From JBKHYJ01 sp046565505 (GTDB taxonomy: Bacteria; Acidobacteriota; Blastocatellia; UBA7656), in NCBI GenBank assembly GCA_046565505.1, contig JBKHYJ010000049.1:1-64000 (forward strand): a stretch of DNA of 64,000 nucleotides, written 5' to 3'. Position 1 is the stretch's first letter. Each line of letters starts with the position of its first letter. Under the pieces are notes generated by a model, which was not told where the DNA came from, ran no database searches, and was given only the letters and a program-made list of their open reading frames with translations. The translations under genes and the position numbers were made by a program. This document shows, in pieces, positions 56,668 to 64,000 of this stretch.

Positions 56668-58152
56668 TCAGACCTTCGCCAGCGTCCGTTCGTTGGCGCG
56701 CGCCCTGGCCTGCGCAAGCTTGCCTCGCCCGCTCGTCCAGTACTCCCACCACAGCATCAGCGGGCTTGCCACCGCGATAGAAGAGTAGGTGCCGATGATG
56801 ATGCCGATCGTCAGCGCCAGCGCGAACCCGCGGAGCACCTCGCCGCCGAACAGCACGATGGCCAGCACGGAGACGAATGTGAGCCCCGACGTGATTACCG
56901 TGCGCGAAAGCGTTTGGTTGATCGAGTCGTTCGCGACCTGCGCGAGGTTATCCCTGCGCCGCATGCGGAGGTTCTCGCGTATGCGGTCGAAGATGACTAT
57001 CGTGTCATTCATGGAGTAGCCGACGAGCGTAAGCAGCGCCGCGATGACCGTCAAGCTGATCTCCCACTGGAACAGGCTGAAGATGCCCATCGTTATCATC
57101 ACGTCGTGGAAGACGGCCAGCACCGCCGCGACCCCGTATATCCACTCGAACCTGAACGCTATGTAGACGAGCATCCCCGCGAGCGCCGCCAGCGTCACGT
57201 ATATCGCGCGGTTGCGGAGGTCCGCCCCGACCACCGCCCCGACCACGTCGGCTGAAATCACCGCGAACGCCCCCTCCGTGAAGTACGGCTCCATCTTCTG
57301 CACCAGCTCCGGCGACAGGCCATTGACTTCGCCGACGTTATTGATGACGCCATTGCTGTCCCTGCGGTAGGTGGCGATCGACTGCGCGGCGCTCTTATAC
57401 ACGTCGCTGCCGGCCCCGACGCCCAGCGGGTCTATGCGGCTGAGCGCGTCTTCGATCTCCGCGGTGCCCGCGAGGTTCAGGTCGATCTTGCCCGCGTAGA
57501 ACCGCTCGAATATCACGGGCTTGACCTTGTTTTGGTCGAATTCGGGGTAGTTGCTCGCGCTGAGGTTGAGGCCCTGGAGCGCGGCGATGTCCTGAAGATA
57601 GCCTCTGGGGTTGCCCTGCTGGTCGCGGAAGGCGATCACCTGGTCGCCCACCTGGCGGTAAGGGTGCGCGTTGGGGAACGTCTGCCCGCGGATGCCGAGC
57701 GGGTCCGCCTGCCGCAGCTCGGCTTCGACGCCGGCCGCGTCTATCGTGTTGATGTTGACCTTCCCGCCGGAAGCGTCCCCGGCCGGGTTGAGGCTCTGAA
57801 GCGCATGGATGATCGCGCGCTTGTCTTCATCGACGCGGCGCTCTGTCTCGCTCTCGCCGGAGAGCTGAGGCGCGCGAATGAGCAGCTCGTTGGGGCGCGA
57901 GACGACCGGCTGGAGCGTCACCTTAGACGTGTCTATGCCGGCCGTGCCGATGGCCGCGCGGACGCGGTCGAGGCCCGGCTGCTCTTTAAACCGGACCGTC
58001 ATGAGAGTCCCGCCCGTGAAGTCCACGCCCGCGTTGAAGCCCCGCACCTGCACGGCTATCGCGCCTATCAGCATCAGGAGAATCGTTATCCCGATGAATA
58101 TCTTCTTAGCGTCTATCCAATTGATCTTAGGATTTCTGAATAACTCAACCAT
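56668..58152 (-). CDS. secF: SecF, protein translocase subunit, with enlarged periplasmic domain
   Basis: 494 residues; SecF is usually about 300-330. TM1 (IFIGITILLMLIGAIAVQV) and GFNAGVDFTGGTLM are typical, as are the C-terminal five helices (AGMLVYIAFRFEWIYGVAAVLAVFHDVMITMGI, LVGYSMNDTIVIFDRIRENLR). Between about residue 130 and 290 sit two similar insertions: KVNINTIDAAGVEAELRQAD-PLG with YRQVGDQVIAFRDQQG, and KIDLNLAGTAEIEDALSRID-PLG with YKSAAQSIATYRRDSNG, each resembling the helix-hairpin-helix fold of ComEA/GspK. SecF with SecD uses the proton gradient to pull secreted proteins through SecYEG. It follows secD by 23 nt. Confidence 0.93.
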   Translation of the reverse strand: MVELFRNPKINWIDAKKIFIGITILLMLIGAIAVQVRGFNAGVDFTGGTLMTVRFKEQPGLDRVRAAIGTAGIDTSKVTLQPVVSRPNELLIRAPQLSGESETERRVDEDKRAIIHALQSLNPAGDASGGKVNINTIDAAGVEAELRQADPLGIRGQTFPNAHPYRQVGDQVIAFRDQQGNPRGYLQDIAALQGLNLSASNYPEFDQNKVKPVIFERFYAGKIDLNLAGTAEIEDALSRIDPLGVGAGSDVYKSAAQSIATYRRDSNGVINNVGEVNGLSPELVQKMEPYFTEGAFAVISADVVGAVVGADLRNRAIYVTLAALAGMLVYIAFRFEWIYGVAAVLAVFHDVMITMGIFSLFQWEISLTVIAALLTLVGYSMNDTIVIFDRIRENLRMRRRDNLAQVANDSINQTLSRTVITSGLTFVSVLAIVLFGGEVLRGFALALTIGIIIGTYSSIAVASPLMLWWEYWTSGRGKLAQARARANERTLAKV

Positions 58153-58175
58153 AACACCCCCGGCCGCCGGCCCGG

Positions 58176-59819
58176 TTATATGCTTAAAGTTTCCACCCGC
58201 GCCTTGCGGTTAAGATGCCACATGAAGATCGTCCTCGACACGAAGACGGCCGTGAATAGATTCGCGAGCAGGCCCGCGACGAGCGTGACGGCGAACCCGC
58301 GGATCGGGCCCGTCCCGAAGACGAACAGGAATATTGCCGAGACGATGGTCGTCACGTGAGTATCTATAATCGTCAAAAAGGCTTTGTTGAAGCCCACGTC
58401 CACCGCAGAGGCGACCACCTTGCCGTTGCGCATCTCCTCGCGTATGCGCTCGAAGATAAGCACGTTTGAATCGACCGCCATGCCTATCGTCAGGATCACG
58501 CCCGCGATGCCGGGCAGCGTGAGCGTCGCCCCGAACATCACGAGAGCCGCCAGCAGCAGTATCAAGTTCAGTATCAGCGCGAGCACGGCGTTGACGCCCG
58601 ACCCCCTGTAGTAGAACAGCATGAAGGCGATCACCGCCAGCAGCCCCGCGACCGAAGCCGTCACGCCCTGGCGGATCGAGTCCGCCCCCAGCGACGGCCC
58701 GACCGTACGCTCCTCGAGATATACGGCCTTCGCCGGCAGCGCGCCCGACCTCAGTATCAGCCCGAGGTCTTCGGCCTGCCTCTTCGTGAAGCTGCCCGTG
58801 ATCTGCCCCTGGTCGTGTATCTGCTGATTGATCCTGGCGATGGATTTGACTTCGTTGTTCAGCACGATGGCGAGGAAGTCGTTGACGTGCTTGCCCGTAA
58901 CGTCGGCAAAGCGCGTGGCCCCGCCCGGCGTGAGCGAGAAGGCTATCTCGTAATTGGAGCCGCCCGCCGCGGCTAGCCTCGCGCTGGCGTCGCGCATGTC
59001 TAGGCCAGTTATGACGACGGATTTTTCAAGTATTACAAAGCTTTCGGGCGCGGCCCCCCCGTCCGCCGTGCGCTCGCGGTAAGGGAACACTTCGTACTGC
59101 GCGGGCCCGCCCGGCAGCGACTTGGCCGCGGCCTCCGCCGCCTCGCGCGTGGGGTAAGTCGAGGTGTTCTGCGCCTGTAATCTCAGCTCAAGGTTGGAGT
59201 CGGCGTTGAGCGTATTCTTAACGCGCTCGGGGTCGTCCACGCCGGGCATCTGGACCAATATCTGGTAAGCCCCTTCGCCGCCCTGCGTGGCGACCAGCGG
59301 CTCGGCCACGCCGAAGGCGTTTACGCGGTTCTCTATGATCTGCTTCGCCTGCTCGGTCGCGCGGGCGCGAAGCTGTTTAGACGTGGACTCGTCGAGGGTG
59401 GCGACGACCGTGCTGCCCCTATCGCTCGCGGTCCACCCCTGGCCGAAGTCGTTCTCAAGCTCCCGCACGATGTCGCCATTTTTCGACGGGTCCGGGACGG
59501 AGACGACGACCGTTCCGGGCCCGGCCGCCTTCACCTCGGTGAAGGGAAGGTTCTTCTGCTTGAGCCTGTTGCCCGCCGACTCCGCGTTGCGCTCCGTGAG
59601 CTTGGTGATGACCTCGTCGGTCTGCACCTGCATGACGAGGTGGCTGCCGCCGCGCAGGTCCAGGCCCAGGTGGATGTTCTCCGACAGGTTCTGTTTTATC
59701 TGAGACCAGCTCGTGAAATCTTTAACGCCCACCGGGTGGTGCGGCTTGAAGACTATGATCAGGCCGACGACGGTGACCAGTAAAATTATGAGCGTCCGGG
59801 TGCGTATCTTTTTTCCCAT
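58176..59819 (-). CDS. secD: SecD, protein translocase subunit
   Basis: 547 residues. TM1 is residues 8-25; LGLDLRGGSHLVMQVQ (about 52-67) is the family signature. A periplasmic domain follows (IENRVNAFGVAEPLVATQG, ILVQMPGVDDPERVKN, FSLTPGGATRFADVT), then helices with TIGMAVDSNVLIFERIREEMRNG. It acts with SecF in late steps of export. Size and layout are ordinary, in contrast to SecF. Confidence 0.96.
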   Translation of the reverse strand: MGKKIRTRTLIILLVTVVGLIIVFKPHHPVGVKDFTSWSQIKQNLSENIHLGLDLRGGSHLVMQVQTDEVITKLTERNAESAGNRLKQKNLPFTEVKAAGPGTVVVSVPDPSKNGDIVRELENDFGQGWTASDRGSTVVATLDESTSKQLRARATEQAKQIIENRVNAFGVAEPLVATQGGEGAYQILVQMPGVDDPERVKNTLNADSNLELRLQAQNTSTYPTREAAEAAAKSLPGGPAQYEVFPYRERTADGGAAPESFVILEKSVVITGLDMRDASARLAAAGGSNYEIAFSLTPGGATRFADVTGKHVNDFLAIVLNNEVKSIARINQQIHDQGQITGSFTKRQAEDLGLILRSGALPAKAVYLEERTVGPSLGADSIRQGVTASVAGLLAVIAFMLFYYRGSGVNAVLALILNLILLLAALVMFGATLTLPGIAGVILTIGMAVDSNVLIFERIREEMRNGKVVASAVDVGFNKAFLTIIDTHVTTIVSAIFLFVFGTGPIRGFAVTLVAGLLANLFTAVFVSRTIFMWHLNRKARVETLSI

Positions 59820-59840
59820 AACAACGTTACCCTGTGAAGT

Positions 59841-60206
59841 TTATTTTGCCGCCTCGGCCTCTTTGACTTCCGCCGACTGAGGCCCGGCTATCGAGCTACG
59901 CAGCACCTCTATCGACACGGACTGCGCGATTCTCAACTGAACGGTGTCTTCCTTGTCCCTGACGGAGACGATCGTGCCATAGATGCCGCCGGAGGTGATG
60001 ACCTTGTCGCCGGGCTTGAGCGATTTGAGCAGTTGCTCCCGCTCGGCCTGCGCCTGGCGCTGTCGGTTTTGTTGTGGACGTATGACCAGAAGATAAAAGA
60101 TCAGAAATATAATCAGCATCGGCATGAGGCTGAAGATTAACGAGCCGCCTCCGCCATTAGCTTGCAGAATGAAGAGCAGGGCACCTGAATCTATTATCAT
60201 GTTCAT
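59841..60206 (-). CDS. yajC: YajC, preprotein translocase accessory subunit
   Basis: 121 residues. One membrane helix (LIFSLMPMLIIFLIFYLLVI) and RPQQNRQRQAQAEREQLLKSLKPGDKVITSGGIYG are typical. The cytoplasmic tail is rich in Ala/Glu/Lys. Sits between tgt and secD as in many genomes. Confidence 0.95.
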   Translation of the reverse strand: MNMIIDSGALLFILQANGGGGSLIFSLMPMLIIFLIFYLLVIRPQQNRQRQAQAEREQLLKSLKPGDKVITSGGIYGTIVSVRDKEDTVQLRIAQSVSIEVLRSSIAGPQSAEVKEAEAAK

Positions 60207-60279
60207 TGATTACCCGCAGGCACTTCCAGTGGGAGGTTCCGCCCGCGGGGGCTGCGGTCCGAAATCCTTAATTGAGGAA

Positions 60280-61455
60280 TCAGTCCAATCCGCGCGCAAG
60301 ATCTTTCAGAAAAGAAGTATGAAACTCGTTAAAAGTGCCAAGCAGGATAGCTTGCCTGATTCGACTCATCATGTCAAGGTAGAAGCTAATGTTGTGCAGC
60401 GAGCTTAGAATCGATCCGAGTATCTCGCCGCTCATGTAGAGGTGCCTCAGGTAAGCGCGCGAATACCGGGCGCAGACCGCGCATTCGCACGCCTCATCTA
60501 TGGGGCCCGGGTCGTCCCTGTGGCGGGAGTTTTTGATGTTGAGCCTGCCGCGGCTCGTGAAGAGCGAGCCGTTGCGCGCGTTGCGCGTGGGCATCACGCA
60601 GTCGAACATGTCTACGCCCGCGCCGACGGCGGTGATTACGTCTTCAGGCGTGCCGACCCCCATCAGGTAGCGCGGCCTATCGGCGGGCATGAGCGGCGCG
60701 ACGTGGGAGACCACGTCAAACATCGCGCCCTTTTCCTCGCCCACCGACAGCCCGCCGATCGCGTACCCGTCGAAGCCAATCTCGATCAGGCCCGCCAAGC
60801 TCCGCTCGCGGAGGTCGAGGTACACGCTGCCCTGGTTGATCCCGAATATCGCCTGTGCCGGATTAACTGTTCGTAGCCCCGCGCGGGCGGCCTCCGCGGC
60901 GTCCGAGTGCAGCTCGGCGAGCCGCCGCTTCGACCTGAGCGCCCACTTTTCCGTCAGCTCAAGCGAGCCCAGGGCTTGCTCGCGCGTTGCCGGGTAGGGC
61001 GTGCATTCGTCGAACGCCATCACGATGTCGGAGCCGAGGGCGGCCTGTATCTCCATAGATTTTTCGGGCGACAGGAAGTGGCGCGACCCATCTACGTGGG
61101 ATTGAAACTCTACACCGTCGTCGCTCATCTTGCGGAGCGGGGTGAGGCTGAATACCTGGAATCCGCCGCTGTCTGTGAGGATCGCCCTGTCCCATGAAAC
61201 GAAGCGGTGCAGCCCGCCCAGCCGATTGATGACGAGGTGGCCGGGCCTGAGGTAAAGGTGGTAGGTATTGCCGAGCACGACGCGCGCGCCCGCCTCTTCT
61301 AGCATCTGCTGCGTGAGCGCCTTGACCGTGCCTTGAGTGCCGACGGGCATGAAGGCGGGCGTATCGAATGAGCCATGCGCCGTGGTGACGCGCCCCGCCC
61401 GCGCCCCGGTACTGGCGTCGCCCGCGAGCTTCTCGAATGAGAACCGATTGCTCAT
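60280..61455 (-). CDS. tgt: Queuine tRNA-ribosyltransferase (Tgt)
   Basis: 391 residues from ATG 61455 (GTG 61488 is a longer option). TIM-barrel family landmarks: HGSFDTPAFMPVGTQGTVKALT, GNTYHLYLRPG, ILTDSGGFQVFSL, GYAIGGLSVGE, GVGTPEDVITAVGAGVDMFDCVMPTRNARNG and the zinc site CECAVCARYSRAYLRHL. It swaps guanine-34 of certain tRNAs for a queuosine precursor. Followed by yajC at 73 nt. Confidence 0.97.
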   Translation of the reverse strand: MSNRFSFEKLAGDASTGARAGRVTTAHGSFDTPAFMPVGTQGTVKALTQQMLEEAGARVVLGNTYHLYLRPGHLVINRLGGLHRFVSWDRAILTDSGGFQVFSLTPLRKMSDDGVEFQSHVDGSRHFLSPEKSMEIQAALGSDIVMAFDECTPYPATREQALGSLELTEKWALRSKRRLAELHSDAAEAARAGLRTVNPAQAIFGINQGSVYLDLRERSLAGLIEIGFDGYAIGGLSVGEEKGAMFDVVSHVAPLMPADRPRYLMGVGTPEDVITAVGAGVDMFDCVMPTRNARNGSLFTSRGRLNIKNSRHRDDPGPIDEACECAVCARYSRAYLRHLYMSGEILGSILSSLHNISFYLDMMSRIRQAILLGTFNEFHTSFLKDLARGLD

Positions 61456-61792
61456 CAGATCACTCTGTAACAGCAACTCGCATTTCACATCTCAAACATG
61501 AAATCCGTGTTGTTGCTTCATTCAATCTTGCCTGCCGACTTTATCCGCTTGCAAGTGCCGGGGCCTCGCGGAACCCGACGACGAATTATGGCCTGAGCCC
61601 GTCGGGCCTCACCGGCGTCGGCCGAATATCCCACGGCTGTATCCTCATTGTAAGAGGTATTCTGAATCACGAGAGCTTAGATTCAAAGCGTGCCGCGATG
61701 CCGCAGCCGGATAGGTGTTTGACGCTGACCCCTCGCGATGAGACAATCGCGGCTCCCGGGTCGGAGCATAAAAATTAACGGGGAGCCGCGGA
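61456..61792. other. Divergent intergenic region, no gene seen
   Basis: 337 nt between tgt (minus) and the glycosyltransferase (plus). Both promoters should lie here. I found no RNA gene and no strong hairpin. The GGGGAG ribosome site of the next gene is at 61780. Confidence 0.45.
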
Positions 61793-63010
61793 TTGGCTTA
61801 CGTCTTTTACATCTTCGCCGCGCTGTTAATCATTCAAGGATTGTTCTCGTTAATCGAAGGCATTCAATTCCGCGCGTTCGTTCGCCGGTCCCTTCGAGAG
61901 CCTGTGGGGGCGTTCGCCCCGAAAGCCTCGATCATCGCCCCTTGCAAAGGCGTTGACCCGGAATTTGAAGAAAACCTCGACGCGCTCTTCAACCAAGAAT
62001 ACCCCGCCTACGAGATCGTCTTCGCAATCGCGTCGGGCGACGACGCGGCACGCCCCGTGATCGAAAGGGCGATGGCGAATCACCCGCAGGTCGCGTCGAG
62101 GTTGATTATAGCGAGCGGCTGCGACACCCGGGGCGAGAAGGTGAGCAACCTGCTTTCGGCGCTCTCCTGCGTGAGCGCGCAATCGGAAGCGTTCGTCTTC
62201 GTCGATTCGGATGCGCGGGCGGGCGACGGCTGGCTGCGCGCACTCGTCGCGCCGCTGGAGGATCCCCGCGTGGGCGCGGCGACAGGATACCGCTGGTACT
62301 TGCCGGCGCGCGGGGGCTTCTGGTCCGCGCTGCTTTCGGCCTGGAACGGGACCGTAGCGACCACACTCGGCGGTCACGGCAGGAACTTTGCCTGGGGCGG
62401 GGCGACGGCGATCCTGCGACGGACGTTCGAGCGCGCGGGCGTACGGGATCGGTGGCATGCGGCCGTGAGCGACGATTACGCCCTCACGCGGGCCATGCAG
62501 GACGCGGGGTTGCGAATAAGCTTTGCGCCGCGCTGCTTGATGCCGTCGCGAGAAGATGTCTGCCCCGGCAAGCTGATCGAATTCACCACGAGGCAGGTGA
62601 TTATCACCAGAGTCTACCGCCCTGGCATGTGGTGGGTCGGGCTGATTTCAAATTCGCTTTTCGCGGCCGTCTTCTTCGGCGGCATGGCGTTCGTATGGGC
62701 CAGGGCGCTCCGCAGCGATAGCGTGACACCGCCGCTCGTCATGCTCACGATGATTTATTCGCTCGGCTCGATCAAGGGGGCGCTGAGGCTCCTCGCCGCG
62801 CGCGAGGCCCTCCCGTCTGCGCGCAATGAAATAACGCGCTCGTGGTGGATGTTTTGTTTACTGTGGCCGCTAGTCTCTCTGGTCTTCCTTTACAACTTCA
62901 TCAAATCGGCGACGACGCGGCGCATCCACTGGCGCGGCGTGTGCTACGAGATGAGGTCGCCGACAGAGACGATAGTGAGGGCCAGCAATGAGCGCGCGCG
63001 GCAGCACTGA
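61793..63010 (+). CDS. Membrane glycosyltransferase family 2/21 (HpnI/ceramide glucosyltransferase-like)
   Basis: 405 residues from a TTG with GGGGAG 7 nt upstream. One N-terminal helix (YIFAALLIIQGLFSLIEGI), then a GT-A catalytic domain: PKASIIAPCKGVDPEFEENL, VDSDARAGDGWL (DxD type), SDDYALTRAMQD, and RQVIITRVYRPGMW in the place of the (Q/R)xxRW motif. C-terminal helices follow. The best-known relatives transfer sugars to ceramide or hopanoid heads; the lipid here is not known. No hopanoid gene lies nearby. Confidence 0.83.
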   Translation: MAYVFYIFAALLIIQGLFSLIEGIQFRAFVRRSLREPVGAFAPKASIIAPCKGVDPEFEENLDALFNQEYPAYEIVFAIASGDDAARPVIERAMANHPQVASRLIIASGCDTRGEKVSNLLSALSCVSAQSEAFVFVDSDARAGDGWLRALVAPLEDPRVGAATGYRWYLPARGGFWSALLSAWNGTVATTLGGHGRNFAWGGATAILRRTFERAGVRDRWHAAVSDDYALTRAMQDAGLRISFAPRCLMPSREDVCPGKLIEFTTRQVIITRVYRPGMWWVGLISNSLFAAVFFGGMAFVWARALRSDSVTPPLVMLTMIYSLGSIKGALRLLAAREALPSARNEITRSWWMFCLLWPLVSLVFLYNFIKSATTRRIHWRGVCYEMRSPTETIVRASNERARQH

Positions 63011-63219
63011 TTATCCGCGAATACGCTTGTCGCAAAGACGCGACCCTCACTCCACGGGCTTGATGGCCTCGGCCTGACCGCCTCTTTGACGCTCTCTTTA
63101 CGGGTCATCTCCTGGCCCCTGGCCCCACGCCCCTGGGCTGATGTAGGATTGCGGCGTACAAAGTTGAAGCGACGGCGGCCGGCTCGGTTAATGACTACGG
63201 AAAGGGGGCGCAATAATAG

Positions 63220-64000
63220 ATGAGACAGGCGCTAGAGGGCGTTCGCGTGCTGGACCTTTCTCGCATGCTGCCGGGGCCGTACGCCTCTATGATGCTCGGC
63301 GACCTGGGTGCGGAGGTCATCAAGGTCGAAGAGGTCAAGATAGGGGACCCGACGCGGTGGAGCCCGCCGATGATCGCGAATCAGGGCGCCGCCTTCCTTC
63401 AGGTTAACCGCAACAAGAAATCAATAGCGGTCGATCTGAAGCGCCCCGAGGGCCGCGACCTCTTCCTGAAACTGGCTTCCAGAGCCGATTGCGTGTTAGA
63501 GCAATTCAGGCCCGGCGTCGTGGACCGGCTGGGCATAGGTTACGCCGCCGTGAGCGAAATCAACCCCCGCATAGTCTATTGCTCGCTGACGGGGTTCGGC
63601 CAGGACGGGCCGCACGCGGCGCGCAGCGGGCACGACCTGAATTACCTCGCGCTGTCGGGCGCGCTCGGGTTGACGACCGACGAGCGCGGGAAACCTGTCA
63701 TTCCAGGTGTGCAGGTGGCTGACCTCGCGGGCGGAATGATAGCGGCGTTCGCCATGCTCGCCGCGCTCGCGGCGCGCGAGCGCACGGGGCGCGGCCAGTA
63801 CGTTGACGTTTCAATGTTTGACGTGGTGCTTTCTATGCTGCCGGTCCCGGCGGCGCACCAGTTCGGCGGGGGAGCCATCGGCGTCGGCGGCAAGTACGGT
63901 CTTACGGGCGCGTACCCCTTCTATAATGTCTACGAGACGGGTGACGGAAAATTTATGACGCTCGGCGCGCTGGAGCCCAAGTTCTGGGCAAACTTCTGCC
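63220..64000 (+). CDS. CaiB/BaiF CoA-transferase family protein (C-terminus beyond window)
   Basis: The frame is open from ATG 63220 to the right edge (260 codons), so the gene is partial. AGGGGG lies 11 nt upstream. Class III CoA-transferase sequence: GVRVLDLSRMLPGPYASMMLGDLGAEVIKVE, NRNKKSIAVDLKRPEGRD, RSGHDLNYLALSG and GVQVADLAGGMIAAFAML. HDLNY and the following Asp resemble alpha-methylacyl-CoA racemases, which share the family; a formyl-CoA or other transferase is the alternative. It acts in the cytoplasm on acyl-CoA. Confidence 0.9.
   Translation, partial: MRQALEGVRVLDLSRMLPGPYASMMLGDLGAEVIKVEEVKIGDPTRWSPPMIANQGAAFLQVNRNKKSIAVDLKRPEGRDLFLKLASRADCVLEQFRPGVVDRLGIGYAAVSEINPRIVYCSLTGFGQDGPHAARSGHDLNYLALSGALGLTTDERGKPVIPGVQVADLAGGMIAAFAMLAALAARERTGRGQYVDVSMFDVVLSMLPVPAAHQFGGGAIGVGGKYGLTGAYPFYNVYETGDGKFMTLGALEPKFWANFC

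Overview
The window is a GC-rich, gene-dense piece of bacterial chromosome from a Gram-negative (diderm) organism. It encodes SecDF-YajC, a TonB/ExbB/ExbD system, a TonB-dependent receptor with an N-terminal carboxypeptidase-regulatory-like domain, many lipoproteins, a sigma-70 factor and a DnaE1 replicase. The mix of HslVU, an FbaB-type class I aldolase, a regulatory-domain TonB receptor and many exported proteins of unknown function suggests Acidobacteriota (perhaps Blastocatellia). That placement is inferred from gene content, not from a marker-gene comparison. I see no tRNA, rRNA, CRISPR array, insertion sequence or prophage. Both window ends cut through genes.

Layout. 1-6 kb: 3' part missing from a secreted PQQ-type sugar dehydrogenase with Ig-like domains, a SIS sugar-phosphate isomerase-like protein, a YceI protein, a methyltransferase and a small lipoprotein. 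6-12.7 kb, minus strand: marR, GH13 glycosidase, hslV, hslU, a fibronectin-III lipoprotein and fabF. 12.8-17.7 kb: rpoD with its terminator, a UroD-superfamily protein and a secreted helical protein. 17.8-28.7 kb: a vitamin B12 locus. A cobalamin riboswitch with a downstream terminator precedes a TonB-dependent receptor, cbiA, a BtuFCD-type ABC importer, cobQ, a YdjM-like membrane protein and nnrD. 28.8-33 kb: an operon of MMPL exporter, LolA-like lipoprotein and TPR protein. 33-42 kb: a ClpA/ClpC-type unfoldase, an exported protein, fbaB, an exported unknown, a class A penicillin-binding protein and a small orphan protein. 42-53 kb: dnaE, ABC-F ATPase, parvulin-like lipoprotein, rpmB, ridA and a bifunctional rel. 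52.7-56.2 kb: tonB-exbB-exbD-exbD-TPR lipoprotein. 56.6-61.5 kb: tgt-yajC-secD-secF. 61.8-64 kb: a membrane glycosyltransferase and a truncated CaiB/BaiF CoA-transferase.

How the parts connect: the B12 locus takes corrinoid across the outer membrane (receptor, powered by a TonB complex such as the one at 53.5-56.2 kb), then across the inner membrane (BtuFCD-type), with two amidating enzymes (CbiA, CobQ) beside the importer. The most unusual observations are a SecF whose periplasmic domain is enlarged by two tandem helix-hairpin-helix-like repeats, three helically phased DnaA-box-like sites upstream of dnaE, the riboswitch-headed uptake/amidation cluster with a long second leader, and several strong nested inverted repeats in otherwise empty gaps. 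I did not find a clear candidate for a wholly new defence or mobile system.
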